Assembly: GCF_042466665.1 (NCBI RefSeq)
Contig: NZ_CP162102.1
Location: 2,542,001 to 2,606,000 of the forward strand
Direction: 5' to 3'
DNA length: 64,000 nucleotides
Source: Peterkaempfera podocarpi
Lineage (GTDB): Bacteria; Actinomycetota; Actinomycetes; Streptomycetales; Streptomycetaceae
Shown here: in pieces, positions 51,313 to 59,284 of the stretch
Numbering within the stretch: the first letter of the stretch is position 1
How the letters are laid out: each line of letters starts with the position of its first letter
Notes under the pieces: model-generated
Database searches by the model: none
Seen by the model: only the letters and a program-made list of their open reading frames with translations
What the model was told of the DNA's origin: nothing
Made by a program: the position numbers and the translations under genes

Positions 51313-52242
51313 ATGACCGCCGAACTCTTCCCCCCGTCACTGCCGGTCATGACGACCCTCGGCGGCAGCGACAGCGGACGGGACTGGCTCACCGCGCTCC
51401 CCGCCCTGGTCGAGGAGTTCCGCGACCGCTGGTCGCTGCGGCTGGGGGCGCCGTTCCTCGGCGGCAGCTGCGCCTGGGTGGCCCCGGCGGAACTGCCCGG
51501 CGGGGAGCGGGCCGTGCTCAAGCTGAGCTGGCCGCACCCGGAGGCGGCGGGTGAGGCCGAGGCGCTGCGGCTGTGGGACGGGCGCGGCGCCGTCCGGGTG
51601 CTGCGCCATGACACCGAGCGCTATGCGCTGCTGCTGGAGCGCTGCGAACCCGGCACCGAACTGCGGGCCGCGGAACAGCTGGGCGCCGAGGAGCGGCTGC
51701 TGCTCGCGGCCCAGGTGCTGAACCGGCTGTGGACCGCCGACCCCGGGCTCGCCACCGGGCTGGAGCCGCTGGAAGCGGTCGCCGCCTGCCGGGCCGACCA
51801 GGCCGAGGAGCGGATGGCCCGGCTGCGGCCGGACTTCGACCGCGGACTGGTGGCCCACGGGGTGCGGCTGTGGCGTGAACTCCCGGCCGGGGCCGGGCGG
51901 CGGGTCGTCCTGCACGGCGACTTCAACCCGGGCAATGTGCTGCTCTCAGGGCGGGGTCCCTGGCTGGCGATCGACGCCAAGCCGATGACCGGCGATCCGG
52001 CGTACGACCCCTGGCCGCTGCTGGCGCAGATCGACGACCCCTTCGCCCACCCCGACCCGCGGCGGGTGCTGTCCCGGCGGCTGGCGCTGCTGGCCGACGC
52101 ACTGGGCGAGGACGCCCGCCGGCTCGCGGCCTGGGCGATGGCCCGCCAGGTGGAGTCCGCGCTCTGGGCGCTGGACGAAGGCCGTCCGGACGGCGGGACG
52201 ATGGATCCGGTGCCCCTGCTGGCAGAGCTGGCCGGGCTCTGA
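51313..52242 (+). CDS. APH(6)-family aminoglycoside/hydroxyurea phosphotransferase-like kinase
   Basis: The 309-residue kinase-fold protein has the ATP-binding lobe (AVLKLSWPHPEAAGEAEALR), the catalytic loop VVLHGDFNPGNVLL and the metal aspartate in LAIDAKPMTGDPAYDPWPL. The last motif is typical of the APH(6)/hydroxyurea-kinase family, which phosphorylates streptomycin. Many streptomycetes carry such genes without a streptomycin cluster, so resistance is possible but unproven. The start at 51313 has a GAGGTG ribosome site. Confidence 0.88.
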   Translation: MTAELFPPSLPVMTTLGGSDSGRDWLTALPALVEEFRDRWSLRLGAPFLGGSCAWVAPAELPGGERAVLKLSWPHPEAAGEAEALRLWDGRGAVRVLRHDTERYALLLERCEPGTELRAAEQLGAEERLLLAAQVLNRLWTADPGLATGLEPLEAVAACRADQAEERMARLRPDFDRGLVAHGVRLWRELPAGAGRRVVLHGDFNPGNVLLSGRGPWLAIDAKPMTGDPAYDPWPLLAQIDDPFAHPDPRRVLSRRLALLADALGEDARRLAAWAMARQVESALWALDEGRPDGGTMDPVPLLAELAGL

Positions 52243-52302
52243 CGGTCACCGCGGGCGGCGGGGACCGCGCGGAGCGCGGGCGGTCAGGGGCCCGGAGCAC
52301 GG

Positions 52303-52334
52303 ATGCCCGCCGGACGGGGGCGTCCGGCGGGCAT
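52303..52334. terminator. Bidirectional terminator between kinase and glnII
   Basis: A perfect 14-bp stem (ATGCCCGCCGGACG and its complement) with a GGGG loop lies midway between two converging genes, 61 bp after the kinase stop and 28 bp after the glnII stop. Confidence 0.88.
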
Positions 52335-52361
52335 GGCGCGCAAAGGGTGCGCGGCTGAGGA

Positions 52362-53381
52362 TCAGACCTGGTCGGCCTTCTCCAGCGCGGCGCAGCAGGT
52401 GTTGACGATCAGCCGGGTGACGACATAGGGGTCGACGTTGGCGTTGGGCCGGCGGTCCTCGATGTAGCCCTTCTTGTCGATCTCCACCTGCCACGGGATG
52501 CGGACCGAGGCACCGCGGTTGGAGACGCCGTAGCTGTACTCGTTCCACGGGGCGGTCTCGTGCAGACCGGTGAGGCGGCTCTCGATGCCGAAGCCGTACT
52601 CCTTGACGTGCTCCAGCGGCTTGCCCTCGGCGCCGAGCGACTCGCAGGCGGTGATGATCGGGTCGTAGCCCTCACGCATCGCCTTGGTGGAGAAGTTGGT
52701 GTGGGCACCGGCACCGTTCCAGTCGCCCTTGGCCGGCTTGGCGTCCAGGGTGGCGGAGATGCCGAAGTCCTCGGCGGTGCGGTAGAGCAGCCAGCGGGCC
52801 ACCCACAGCTGGTCGGAGACCTCCAGCGGGGAGAGCGGGCCGACCTGGAACTCCCACTGGCCGGGCATGACCTCGGCGTTGATGCCGGAGATGCCGAGGC
52901 CCGCGGCGAGGCAGTTGTCGAGGTGCTTCTCGACGACCTCACGGCCGAAGATCTCGTCGGCACCGACACCGCAGTAGTAGCCGCCCTGGGGCGCCGGGAA
53001 GCCGTTCTCGGGGAAGCCGAGCGGACGGCTGCCGTCGAAGAAGGTGTACTCCTGCTCGATGCCGAAGATCGGCTCCTGGCCGGCGAACTGCTCGGCGATC
53101 GGGCGGAGCAGGGCACGGGTGTTGGACTCGTGCGGGGTGCCGTCGGTGTTGTAGACCTCGCAGAGCACCAGCTTGTGGTCGCCGCCGCGGATCGGGTCGG
53201 GGCAGGAGTAGACCGGCTTGAGCACGCGGTCGGAGGCGTGGCCCTCGGCCTGGTTGGTGCTGGAGCCGTCGAAGCCCCAGTCCGGCAGCGCGGCACCGTC
53301 AGCAAGGATCTTGGTCTTGGAGCGCAGCTTGGCGGTCGGCTGGGTGCCGTCGATCCAGATGTACTCGGCCTTGTAGCTCAC
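52362..53381 (-). CDS. glnII: Type II glutamine synthetase
   Basis: The 339-residue protein is the eukaryote-like GSII: YIWIDGTQPTAKLRSKTKIL, DWGFDGSSTNQAEGHASD, EQEYTFFDGSRPLGFP, YYCGVGADEIFGREVVEKHL, GINAEVMPGQWEFQVGP and GAGAHTNFSTKAMRE. It is much shorter than GSI and lacks the adenylylation site. Start GTG 53381 with GAGGA upstream. It assimilates ammonium in nitrogen limitation. A GlnR-type site lies 60-95 bp upstream. Confidence 0.97.
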   Translation of the reverse strand: MSYKAEYIWIDGTQPTAKLRSKTKILADGAALPDWGFDGSSTNQAEGHASDRVLKPVYSCPDPIRGGDHKLVLCEVYNTDGTPHESNTRALLRPIAEQFAGQEPIFGIEQEYTFFDGSRPLGFPENGFPAPQGGYYCGVGADEIFGREVVEKHLDNCLAAGLGISGINAEVMPGQWEFQVGPLSPLEVSDQLWVARWLLYRTAEDFGISATLDAKPAKGDWNGAGAHTNFSTKAMREGYDPIITACESLGAEGKPLEHVKEYGFGIESRLTGLHETAPWNEYSYGVSNRGASVRIPWQVEIDKKGYIEDRRPNANVDPYVVTRLIVNTCCAALEKADQV

Positions 53382-53438
53382 TGGCGGAATCCTCGCGGGG
53401 TGGGGTGGTGGGGTGCACCCGGAGCATTGCAAGGTGCC

Positions 53439-53476
53439 GTTTCCCAGTTGTTCCTCCAATGTGAACACCATGTGAA
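53439..53476 (-). promoter_or_regulatory. GlnR-type binding site upstream of glnII
   Basis: On the glnII strand the region reads TTCAC-N6-TTCAC-N6-GGAAC-N6-GAAAC. Four 5-mers with exact 6-bp spacers match the gTnAc-n6-GaAAc pattern known for the actinobacterial nitrogen regulator GlnR, for which glnII is an established target. Confidence 0.82.
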
Positions 53477-53527
53477 CCGACGTGAGACGGCCCCGGGTGC
53501 CCCCGAACCCCAGCTCGCGAAGGCCTG

Positions 53528-54493
53528 TTATACGGAGCCTCGCCTGCGGCGCACCACCAGCAGTGCCGCGGCACCCGCGACCACCAGCACCGCGGCGCCG
53601 CCCAGCAGCAGCGGGCTGACCGAGCCACCGGTCTCCGCCAGACCGGCGCCGGCGGTCTGCGGTGCGTTCGGCGCGGCCGAGGCCGACGCGGAGGCGGACG
53701 GCGCAGCGGAGGCGGACGCCGGGGGCTGCGAGGACGGGGCCGTGGTCGTGGTGGAGGTGTCCACCGCACCGGGCTTGGAGCAGCTCACCGAGGCCACCGT
53801 GACCCGGCCGGAGACCTTGGCGACGTTCAGCTTCAGCGGGTCGACCGTGACATCCAGCTCCAGCGCGGTCGCGGCCGCGCTGGTGGAGGTGACGGCCCGG
53901 CGGGACAGCTCGGCCGAGACCACGCCCACACCCGGCACGGCGATCCGGGTCGGACCGGCGGCGGTGAGGGTGACCCGGCGGCCCAGAACGCGCAGCGTGC
54001 CCAGCACATCGACATCGGCCGTGGGCCGCCCGTCGACCGGGCAGTCGACCTCGGCGGTGACCGCCTCCAGGCCGAGCAGTGCGGTGAGCGGCAGTCCGGG
54101 CACATGCACATCGGCGCCCACCAGCCGCACCGAGGCCCTGGCACCCTTGCGGTCCACGGTGGCGCGGGTGGTGCCCAGCTGCGCCTTGACCAGGGTGATC
54201 GGGGCGCCCTGGGCCACTCCGTCGACCCGGGCGGTGAGCATGGTGCCGCCGCCCTGCCCGGGAGCGCTCACCTTGTTCAGGGAGACGTCCACCGGCACGT
54301 CGACGGTGCGGTTCAGCAGGCCGACGTCCAGCCGCACCTCGGCGGCGGTCGCGGCGGCCCGGCCGCTCCCGGTGGCGTGGGCGGGCGCGGTGGCGTGGGC
54401 GGCGGCCGGCAGCCCCGCGACGACCAGACCTGCGGCGACCACGGCGACGGCACCCGGCCGGAGCCCGGGTATGGCGGAGAAGACGGAAGACAC
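53528..54493 (-). CDS. Secreted cell-wall-anchored protein with LAETG sortase signal
   Basis: The 321-residue protein begins with a signal peptide (start GTG 54493 after GGGAG; cleavage near AAAHA-TAP). Its middle is a beta-rich region of unknown family with two cysteines (DCPVDGR and VSCSKPG) that could form a disulfide. A Ser/Ala/Pro-rich spacer (about 245-280) leads to LAETGGS, a hydrophobic helix and RRRR, the class E sortase sorting signal used by streptomycetes. It is therefore probably exposed on the wall. The function is unknown. Confidence 0.82.
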   Translation of the reverse strand: MSSVFSAIPGLRPGAVAVVAAGLVVAGLPAAAHATAPAHATGSGRAAATAAEVRLDVGLLNRTVDVPVDVSLNKVSAPGQGGGTMLTARVDGVAQGAPITLVKAQLGTTRATVDRKGARASVRLVGADVHVPGLPLTALLGLEAVTAEVDCPVDGRPTADVDVLGTLRVLGRRVTLTAAGPTRIAVPGVGVVSAELSRRAVTSTSAAATALELDVTVDPLKLNVAKVSGRVTVASVSCSKPGAVDTSTTTTAPSSQPPASASAAPSASASASAAPNAPQTAGAGLAETGGSVSPLLLGGAAVLVVAGAAALLVVRRRRGSV

Positions 54494-54801
54494 GAGGAAA
54501 CTCCCACACATGGCGGATGGAATCCCCCGGCTCATGGGCATCACACCGCGCTCGGGGGTGCAGCCATCCTGTCGAACAGACCGTCACCGTGTTGACACGG
54601 ACGGTCAGTTCACTCGTACGAGTGATTCAACCTCAGGAGTGGACTTCTGTCACGGAAACTGCCTCCTCGGACGGCCCACAGCCCACGACCTGTCGACCGG
54701 CCCAGCGGCAGGGTCGGAACACCCGGCGCCCGCCGTTCCCGTAGCCGGTCATCACGTTGTGGCCTCGTACGCAGACCGTGGGCGGCTGTCCCGGGCCCGG
54801 C
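54494..54801. other. Gene-free stretch with a perfect 14-bp palindrome
   Basis: CACTCGTACGAGTG (54611-54624) is a perfect palindrome. On one strand it follows TTGACA (54592-54597); on the other it follows TTGAAT. A second inverted repeat (GACCGT...ACGGTC, about 54579-54606) adjoins it. It may be an operator for the LAETG gene or for the TetR protein next door. No gene is convincing here. Confidence 0.55.
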
Positions 54802-55404
54802 TCAGGCCGAGCGGCCGACCGCCCTGACCAGCAGATCGACCAGGTCGTCCACGAACTGCGCGTCCGGCAGCTCGGGCTCCGCCAGCAGGCGGTACACCAG
54901 CGGCGCCGCCACCAGGGTGGCCGCGGAGCGGATGTCCACATCGGACCGCACCTCGCCGCGGGCGATACCGCGCTCCAGGATGCTCCGCGTCTCGCCCATC
55001 ATGCGGTCGGCGTATGCGGCGTACTCCCCCCGGACACCGCTGTCCCCCGCCGCGGCCCCGATCAGCTCGGCCAGCAGCCGGCCCGTCCCCGGCCGGCGGT
55101 ACGACGCCAGCCGCGCGGTGAGCACCTCGCGCAGCTCGGCACGGACATCGCCCAGGTCCGGCACCGACAGGGCCCCGATCCGGGTCTCCGCAGCCGCGAT
55201 GATCAGGGCCTGCTTGGAGGGCCAACGCCGGTAGATGGCGGGCTTGCTGACCTCCGCGCGGGCGGCCACCGCGTCCATCGTGACCGCCTCGACGCCGCCC
55301 TCGGCCACCAGCTCGATCACCGCGTTCAGTGCGGCGGTGGTGACGCGCTCCTCCCGCGGACGCCCCGGCCCCCGCTCGACCCTCTGCGCCCGTGTGCCGA
55401 CCAT
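54802..55404 (-). CDS. TetR-family regulator
   Basis: The 200-residue TetR has GRPREERVTTAALNAVIELV followed by GVEAVTMDAVAARAEVSKPA and IYRRWPSKQALI, then a TetR_C_16-like ligand domain (GTGRLLAELIGAAAGDSGVR, LLAEPELPDAQFVDDLVDLL). A -10 box TATGCT (55416-55411, leftward) ends six bases before the ATG at 55404, so the mRNA is probably leaderless. The target is unknown; the palindrome at 54611 is a candidate. Confidence 0.9.
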   Translation of the reverse strand: MVGTRAQRVERGPGRPREERVTTAALNAVIELVAEGGVEAVTMDAVAARAEVSKPAIYRRWPSKQALIIAAAETRIGALSVPDLGDVRAELREVLTARLASYRRPGTGRLLAELIGAAAGDSGVRGEYAAYADRMMGETRSILERGIARGEVRSDVDIRSAATLVAAPLVYRLLAEPELPDAQFVDDLVDLLVRAVGRSA

Positions 55405-55964
55405 GACCCGAGCATACGGGCTGCTCCAGGCCGTGCGGCACCCCAGCCGCCGGTGCCGGGCGAGTGCACCGCGGCCACACACCGGCGTGTGCCGCGGACT
55501 CCCGCGCAGCACCCCCAGCGGGCGCGCCCCGGGCGGACGACGGTCGACGGACGACGGACGGCTGCGGCCCAGCCCGGCCTTCCCCCGGCCCGCAGCCGGG
55601 GCGCCCGGCACGCTGCGCGGCCGACGGGTCGACGGCGCCCTGCGGTCCGCAAAATCCGAGTGGGCGCCTTCGGCACCCGCACAGATGTACCGGTCGCACC
55701 ACCGGCCGCCCAGGGCCTGCCCGACGGCTCACGCCGGTCACGCGGGCGGTGTCCGGTGCAGGGCCCCTCCTCGCCGGAGACGGGCAGGGAGGGCGCACGC
55801 CAGGGCGGAGGAGCGACCTCGTACCGGGCCGCCCCCGTCGGCTCCGGCGCTGCCGTGCCAGGCGTCGCCCGCCAGGCGGGAACGCCGGACAGGAACGGTC
55901 GGGCGGGAACGGTCGGGCGGGGACGATCAACCGGGAACGCCGGACAGGAACGGTCGGACAAGCC
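55405..55964. other. Long gene-free stretch with 26-bp direct repeats
   Basis: Several reading frames stay open here only because of the base composition; none has a family resemblance or ribosome site. CGGGAACGCCGGACAGGAAC plus CGGTCGG is repeated at 55877-55902 and 55932-55957, with partial copies (GGGCGGGAACGGTC) between. The repeats lie just after the ung stop. Confidence 0.5.
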
Positions 55965-56642
55965 CTACGGCAGGCGCCAGTCCACCGGCTGGCCGCCCTG
56001 CCCGACGAGCAGCTCATTGGCACGGCTGAACGGCCGGGAACCAAAGAAGCCGCGGTCCGCCGACATCGGGCTGGGATGCGCCGACTCGATCGCGGGCACC
56101 GAGCCCAGCAGCGGCCGCAGCCCCCGGGCGTCGCGCCCCCACAGGATCGCCACCAGCGGCTTCCCCCGGGCCGCCAGCGCCCGGATGGCCTGGTCGGTGA
56201 CCTCCTCCCAGCCCTTGCCCCGGTGCGCGGCCGGCTTGCGCGGGGCCGTGGTGAGCGCCCTGTTGAGCAGCAGCACCCCCTGCCGGGTCCACGGGGTGAG
56301 GTCACCGTTGGTGGGCGGCGGGAAGCCGAGGTCGCGCCCGTACTCCTGATAGATGTTCAGCAGACTGCCCGGCAGCGGCCGCACCTCGGGCGCCACCGAG
56401 AAGGAGAGACCCACCGCATGACCCGGCGTCGGATAGGGATCCTGACCGACGATCAGCACCCTGACGTCGTCGAAGGGCTGCTGGAAAGCGCGCAGCACAT
56501 CTGGCCCTGCCGGCAGATAGGTCCGGCCGGCGGCGATCTCCGCCCGCAGGAAGTCCCCCATGGCGGCAATCCGCCCTGCCACCGGATCAAGGGCCTTCGC
56601 CCAGCCGGCCTCGACGATCTCACTCAGCGGTCGCGCAGCCAT
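55965..56642 (-). CDS. ung: Uracil-DNA glycosylase
   Basis: The 225-residue family 1 enzyme has the water-activating motif G66-Q-D68-P-Y-P, GLSFSVAPEVRPLPGSL, GVLLLNRALTT, the strand LVAILWGRDARGL and the leucine-loop histidine His189 in SAHPSPMSADRGFFGSRPFS. It removes uracil from DNA. Start ATG 56642. Confidence 0.96.
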   Translation of the reverse strand: MAARPLSEIVEAGWAKALDPVAGRIAAMGDFLRAEIAAGRTYLPAGPDVLRAFQQPFDDVRVLIVGQDPYPTPGHAVGLSFSVAPEVRPLPGSLLNIYQEYGRDLGFPPPTNGDLTPWTRQGVLLLNRALTTAPRKPAAHRGKGWEEVTDQAIRALAARGKPLVAILWGRDARGLRPLLGSVPAIESAHPSPMSADRGFFGSRPFSRANELLVGQGGQPVDWRLP

Positions 56643-56722
56643 GCGCTCAGCCTAGGGCCTGCCACCGACGGCGCATGCCGCGCCCCCGCACCCCGGCCAC
56701 CCCTTGCGGCCCCGGTCCGCCG

Positions 56723-57811
56723 TCACCACACAACGCCGCGGAGCACCACGGCCGAGGGTGCGGCCAGCACCCGGACGTCGGCGCGCGGGTCCGCCTCGTA
56801 CACCACCAGATCCGCCGGGGCCCCCTCGGCCAGGCCCTCCCGGCCGAGCCAGGCGCGGGCGCCCCAGCAGGCCGCGGAGAGCGCCGCCGCCACCGGCAGC
56901 CCGGCCTTCGCCAGCTCGGCGACCTCCTGGGCGACCAGCCCGTGCGGCAGCGAGCCGCCCGCGTCGGTGCCCACGTAGACCGGCACCCCCGCCTCGTACG
57001 CGGCCGCCACCGTCTCATAGCGGCGCTCGTGCAGCCGCCGCATGTGCGCCGCCCAGGCGGGGAACCGCTGCTCGCCGCCGTCGGCCAGCCCGGGGAAGGT
57101 CGCGATGTTCACCAGGGTGGGCACAATGGCGATCCCCCGCTCGGCGAACAGCGGCAGCAGGTCCTCGGTGAGCCCGGTGGCGTGCTCGATGCAGTCGATC
57201 CCGGCCGCCACCAGGTCCGGCAGCGCGTCCTCGGCGAAGCAGTGCGCGGTGACCCGCGCCCCCTGCGCGTGCGCCGCGGCGATCGCCGCCGTCAGGGCCT
57301 CGCGCGGCCAGCAGGGCGCCAGGTCGCCGCGCTCCCGGTCGATCCAGTCGCCCACCAGCTTCACCCAGCCGTCGCCGCGCCGTGCCTCACGGGCGGTGTG
57401 CTCGGCCAGCTGCTCCGGCTCGATCTCATGGGCGTAGTTGCGGATGTACCGGCGGGTACGGGCGATGTGCCGCCCGCCCCTGATGATCCGCGGCAGGTCC
57501 TCGCGGTCGTCGATCCAGCGGGTGTCGGCGGGTGAGCCGGCGTCCCGGATCAGCAGGGTGCCCGCCTCGCGGTCGGTGAGGGCCTGCTTCTCGCTGGTGG
57601 CGTCGTCCACCGCGCCGTGGGCGTCCAGACCGACATGGCAGTGGGCGTCGACCAGGCCGGGGAGCACCCATCCGGTGAGGGTGCGGACGTCCCGGGCCAG
57701 GGCGGGGCGGTCGAAGGTGACCCGGCCGTCCACCACCCAGATCTGGTCGCGGACGTCCTCGGGTCCGACCAGGATCCGCCCCTTGATGTGCAGTACCGCG
57801 CGCTCTCCCAT
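56723..57811 (-). CDS. Imidazolonepropionase-like amidohydrolase
   Basis: The 362-residue metal-dependent amidohydrolase has the metal site GLVDAHCHVGLDAHG, a lysine in DGWVKLVGDWIDRE, histidines in VTAHCFAEDAL and IDCIEHATGL, and the final aspartate in YVGTDAGGSLPHG. It belongs to the prolidase/imidazolonepropionase-like group acting on cyclic amides or dipeptides. It starts at ATG 57811, 41 bp after the SGNH hydrolase gene end, in the same direction. Confidence 0.88.
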   Translation of the reverse strand: MGERAVLHIKGRILVGPEDVRDQIWVVDGRVTFDRPALARDVRTLTGWVLPGLVDAHCHVGLDAHGAVDDATSEKQALTDREAGTLLIRDAGSPADTRWIDDREDLPRIIRGGRHIARTRRYIRNYAHEIEPEQLAEHTAREARRGDGWVKLVGDWIDRERGDLAPCWPREALTAAIAAAHAQGARVTAHCFAEDALPDLVAAGIDCIEHATGLTEDLLPLFAERGIAIVPTLVNIATFPGLADGGEQRFPAWAAHMRRLHERRYETVAAAYEAGVPVYVGTDAGGSLPHGLVAQEVAELAKAGLPVAAALSAACWGARAWLGREGLAEGAPADLVVYEADPRADVRVLAAPSAVVLRGVVW

Positions 57812-57852
57812 GGCGGCAGCCTACGACCGGCGGGCCCGCACCGGGCGGCCGG

Positions 57853-59169
57853 TCATCCGCGCAGCTTGGACAGGTCCACCGCCGCACCCATGGCGGTGTA
57901 GCCGGCCCGGTTGGGGTGCAGATGGTCGCCCAGGTCGTAGGCCGGGTTGTAGCGGCCGGGGTAGTGGGGGTCCCGCAGCGCATGCTCGAAGTCGATCACG
58001 CTGTCGAAGGCGCCGCCGGTGCGGATCCACTGGTTGACCTGACGCCGGATCTGCTCGCCCTCGTTGTGGTAGTAGCTGGCGCCCTCATACGGCGTCAGAG
58101 TGCCGCCGTGCACGGCCGCACCGGCCGCCCTGGCCTGCGCGATCAGTGTGCGGTAACCGGCGATCAGCTCATCGGCGGTGAGCCTTCCGCCGCCGGCGCC
58201 GCGCCGCGAGCCGATGTCGTTGATGCCCTCCAGCAGGATGACATCGGTGAGCCCGGGCTGGGCCAGCACATCGCTGCGGAAGCGGGAGAGTCCGGAGCGG
58301 CCGGAGTTCTCCTTCTCGTCGTTGAGCAGCTTGTTGCCCGCGATGCCGAGGTCGACGACGCCCAGCGGGCGGTCCGGCCGGGCCTTGGCGATCCGGGCGG
58401 CGAGCACGTCCGGCCATCGCCCCCCGACGCGGTTCGCCACCGGTTCCGAGCCGTCGGTGATGGAGTCGCCGAAGCAGGCCACGGTGCCGGTGGCGCTGGT
58501 GGAGACCAGGTCGAGGCCGCTGAGGTAGTACCAGCCGTTCTCCCGGCCGGTGAACCGCTGGGAGCCGGCCAGCCGGGTGCAGTCGCCGGCGGCCGTGCAG
58601 GTCGCGTCCTGGGAGCGCGGATGCCAGGTGGCGGGCCCGGTTGGCCCCGGCACATAGAGGCTGACCAGCAGCGCCTCCCGGGCGGTGATCGGGCGGGGCA
58701 GCGCCACGGGGTCGCTCAGCAGCTCCCCGCCGGGCGGTACCACCGCCCGTACCGAGCCGCCGAAGCGCACCCGGGCGAGGCTGCCGAGGACCGCCTGCGC
58801 GCCCCGCTGCCGCACCCCGATCGACGCCGACTCGACCAGCAGCGGCGAGGTCCCGAAGCGGTTGGAGAGCCGGATCCTGGGGTTGGTGCCGCCGACCGAG
58901 GCCCGTATCGTCAGCCGCAGGGTGACGTCGACGAAGCCCAGCAGCGGTCGGCCGCTCTCCGCGGGCACCGGCGCAGCGGCCCAGGCGCCGACCCGCTGCG
59001 GTCCCAGGACCACGCCCTGCACCGAGCTGCGCAGGCCGGTCACCGGCGCTGCCCGTCCGGGGGCGCTGTCGGCATGGGCCGCGTTGCGGCCGAGCACCGA
59101 GGTCATCCCCAGTGCGGCCGCGCCTCCGAAGAGTCTCAGCGCGTGCCGCCGTGGCAGGGACGCGGGCAT
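57853..59169 (-). CDS. Secreted SGNH/GDSL hydrolase (copy 1)
   Basis: The 438-residue protein starts at ATG 59169 after GAGGTGG and has a Tat-like signal (PRRHALRLFGGAAALG, cleavage near AAHADS). An N-terminal beta domain (about 70-200) precedes the SGNH core: block I VACFGDSITDGSE, block II GIAGNKLLND, block III LEGINDIGS and block V DLGDHLHPNRAGY with Asp and His of the triad. Such proteins are extracellular esterases or lipases. It is a tandem paralogue of the gene at 59285. Confidence 0.9.
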   Translation of the reverse strand: MPASLPRRHALRLFGGAAALGMTSVLGRNAAHADSAPGRAAPVTGLRSSVQGVVLGPQRVGAWAAAPVPAESGRPLLGFVDVTLRLTIRASVGGTNPRIRLSNRFGTSPLLVESASIGVRQRGAQAVLGSLARVRFGGSVRAVVPPGGELLSDPVALPRPITAREALLVSLYVPGPTGPATWHPRSQDATCTAAGDCTRLAGSQRFTGRENGWYYLSGLDLVSTSATGTVACFGDSITDGSEPVANRVGGRWPDVLAARIAKARPDRPLGVVDLGIAGNKLLNDEKENSGRSGLSRFRSDVLAQPGLTDVILLEGINDIGSRRGAGGGRLTADELIAGYRTLIAQARAAGAAVHGGTLTPYEGASYYHNEGEQIRRQVNQWIRTGGAFDSVIDFEHALRDPHYPGRYNPAYDLGDHLHPNRAGYTAMGAAVDLSKLRG

Positions 59170-59221
59170 GCTGTCCACCTCTGTTCGGGCCTGGACGGTC
59201 CGCCGTGGCGCTCTCCGCGCG

Positions 59222-59244
59222 GCGGCCGGGATCAGGATACGGAT
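59222..59244 (-). promoter_or_regulatory. Duplicated promoter block of SGNH copy 1
   Basis: The leftward block GATCCGTATCCTG ending in CCCGGCCGC occurs here and again at about 60717-60740 upstream of copy 2. It contains a TATCCT -10-like box (59239-59234 here; 60734-60729 there). The sequence between blocks and genes is not conserved. Confidence 0.6.
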
Positions 59245-59284
59245 CCGTGCGGGGACGCCGTCCGCGTCGCGGACGGTGCCCCGC

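Noticed and set aside
54650..54827. Possible short rightward gene after the TTGACA/palindrome region
   Set aside because: It starts at a GTG with only a weak ribosome site, has no recognisable pattern and runs into the TetR gene end.
55326..55961. 211-codon leftward frame next to the TetR gene
   Set aside because: Arg/Pro/Gly-rich composition, no ribosome site, overlaps the TetR N-terminus and the direct repeats.
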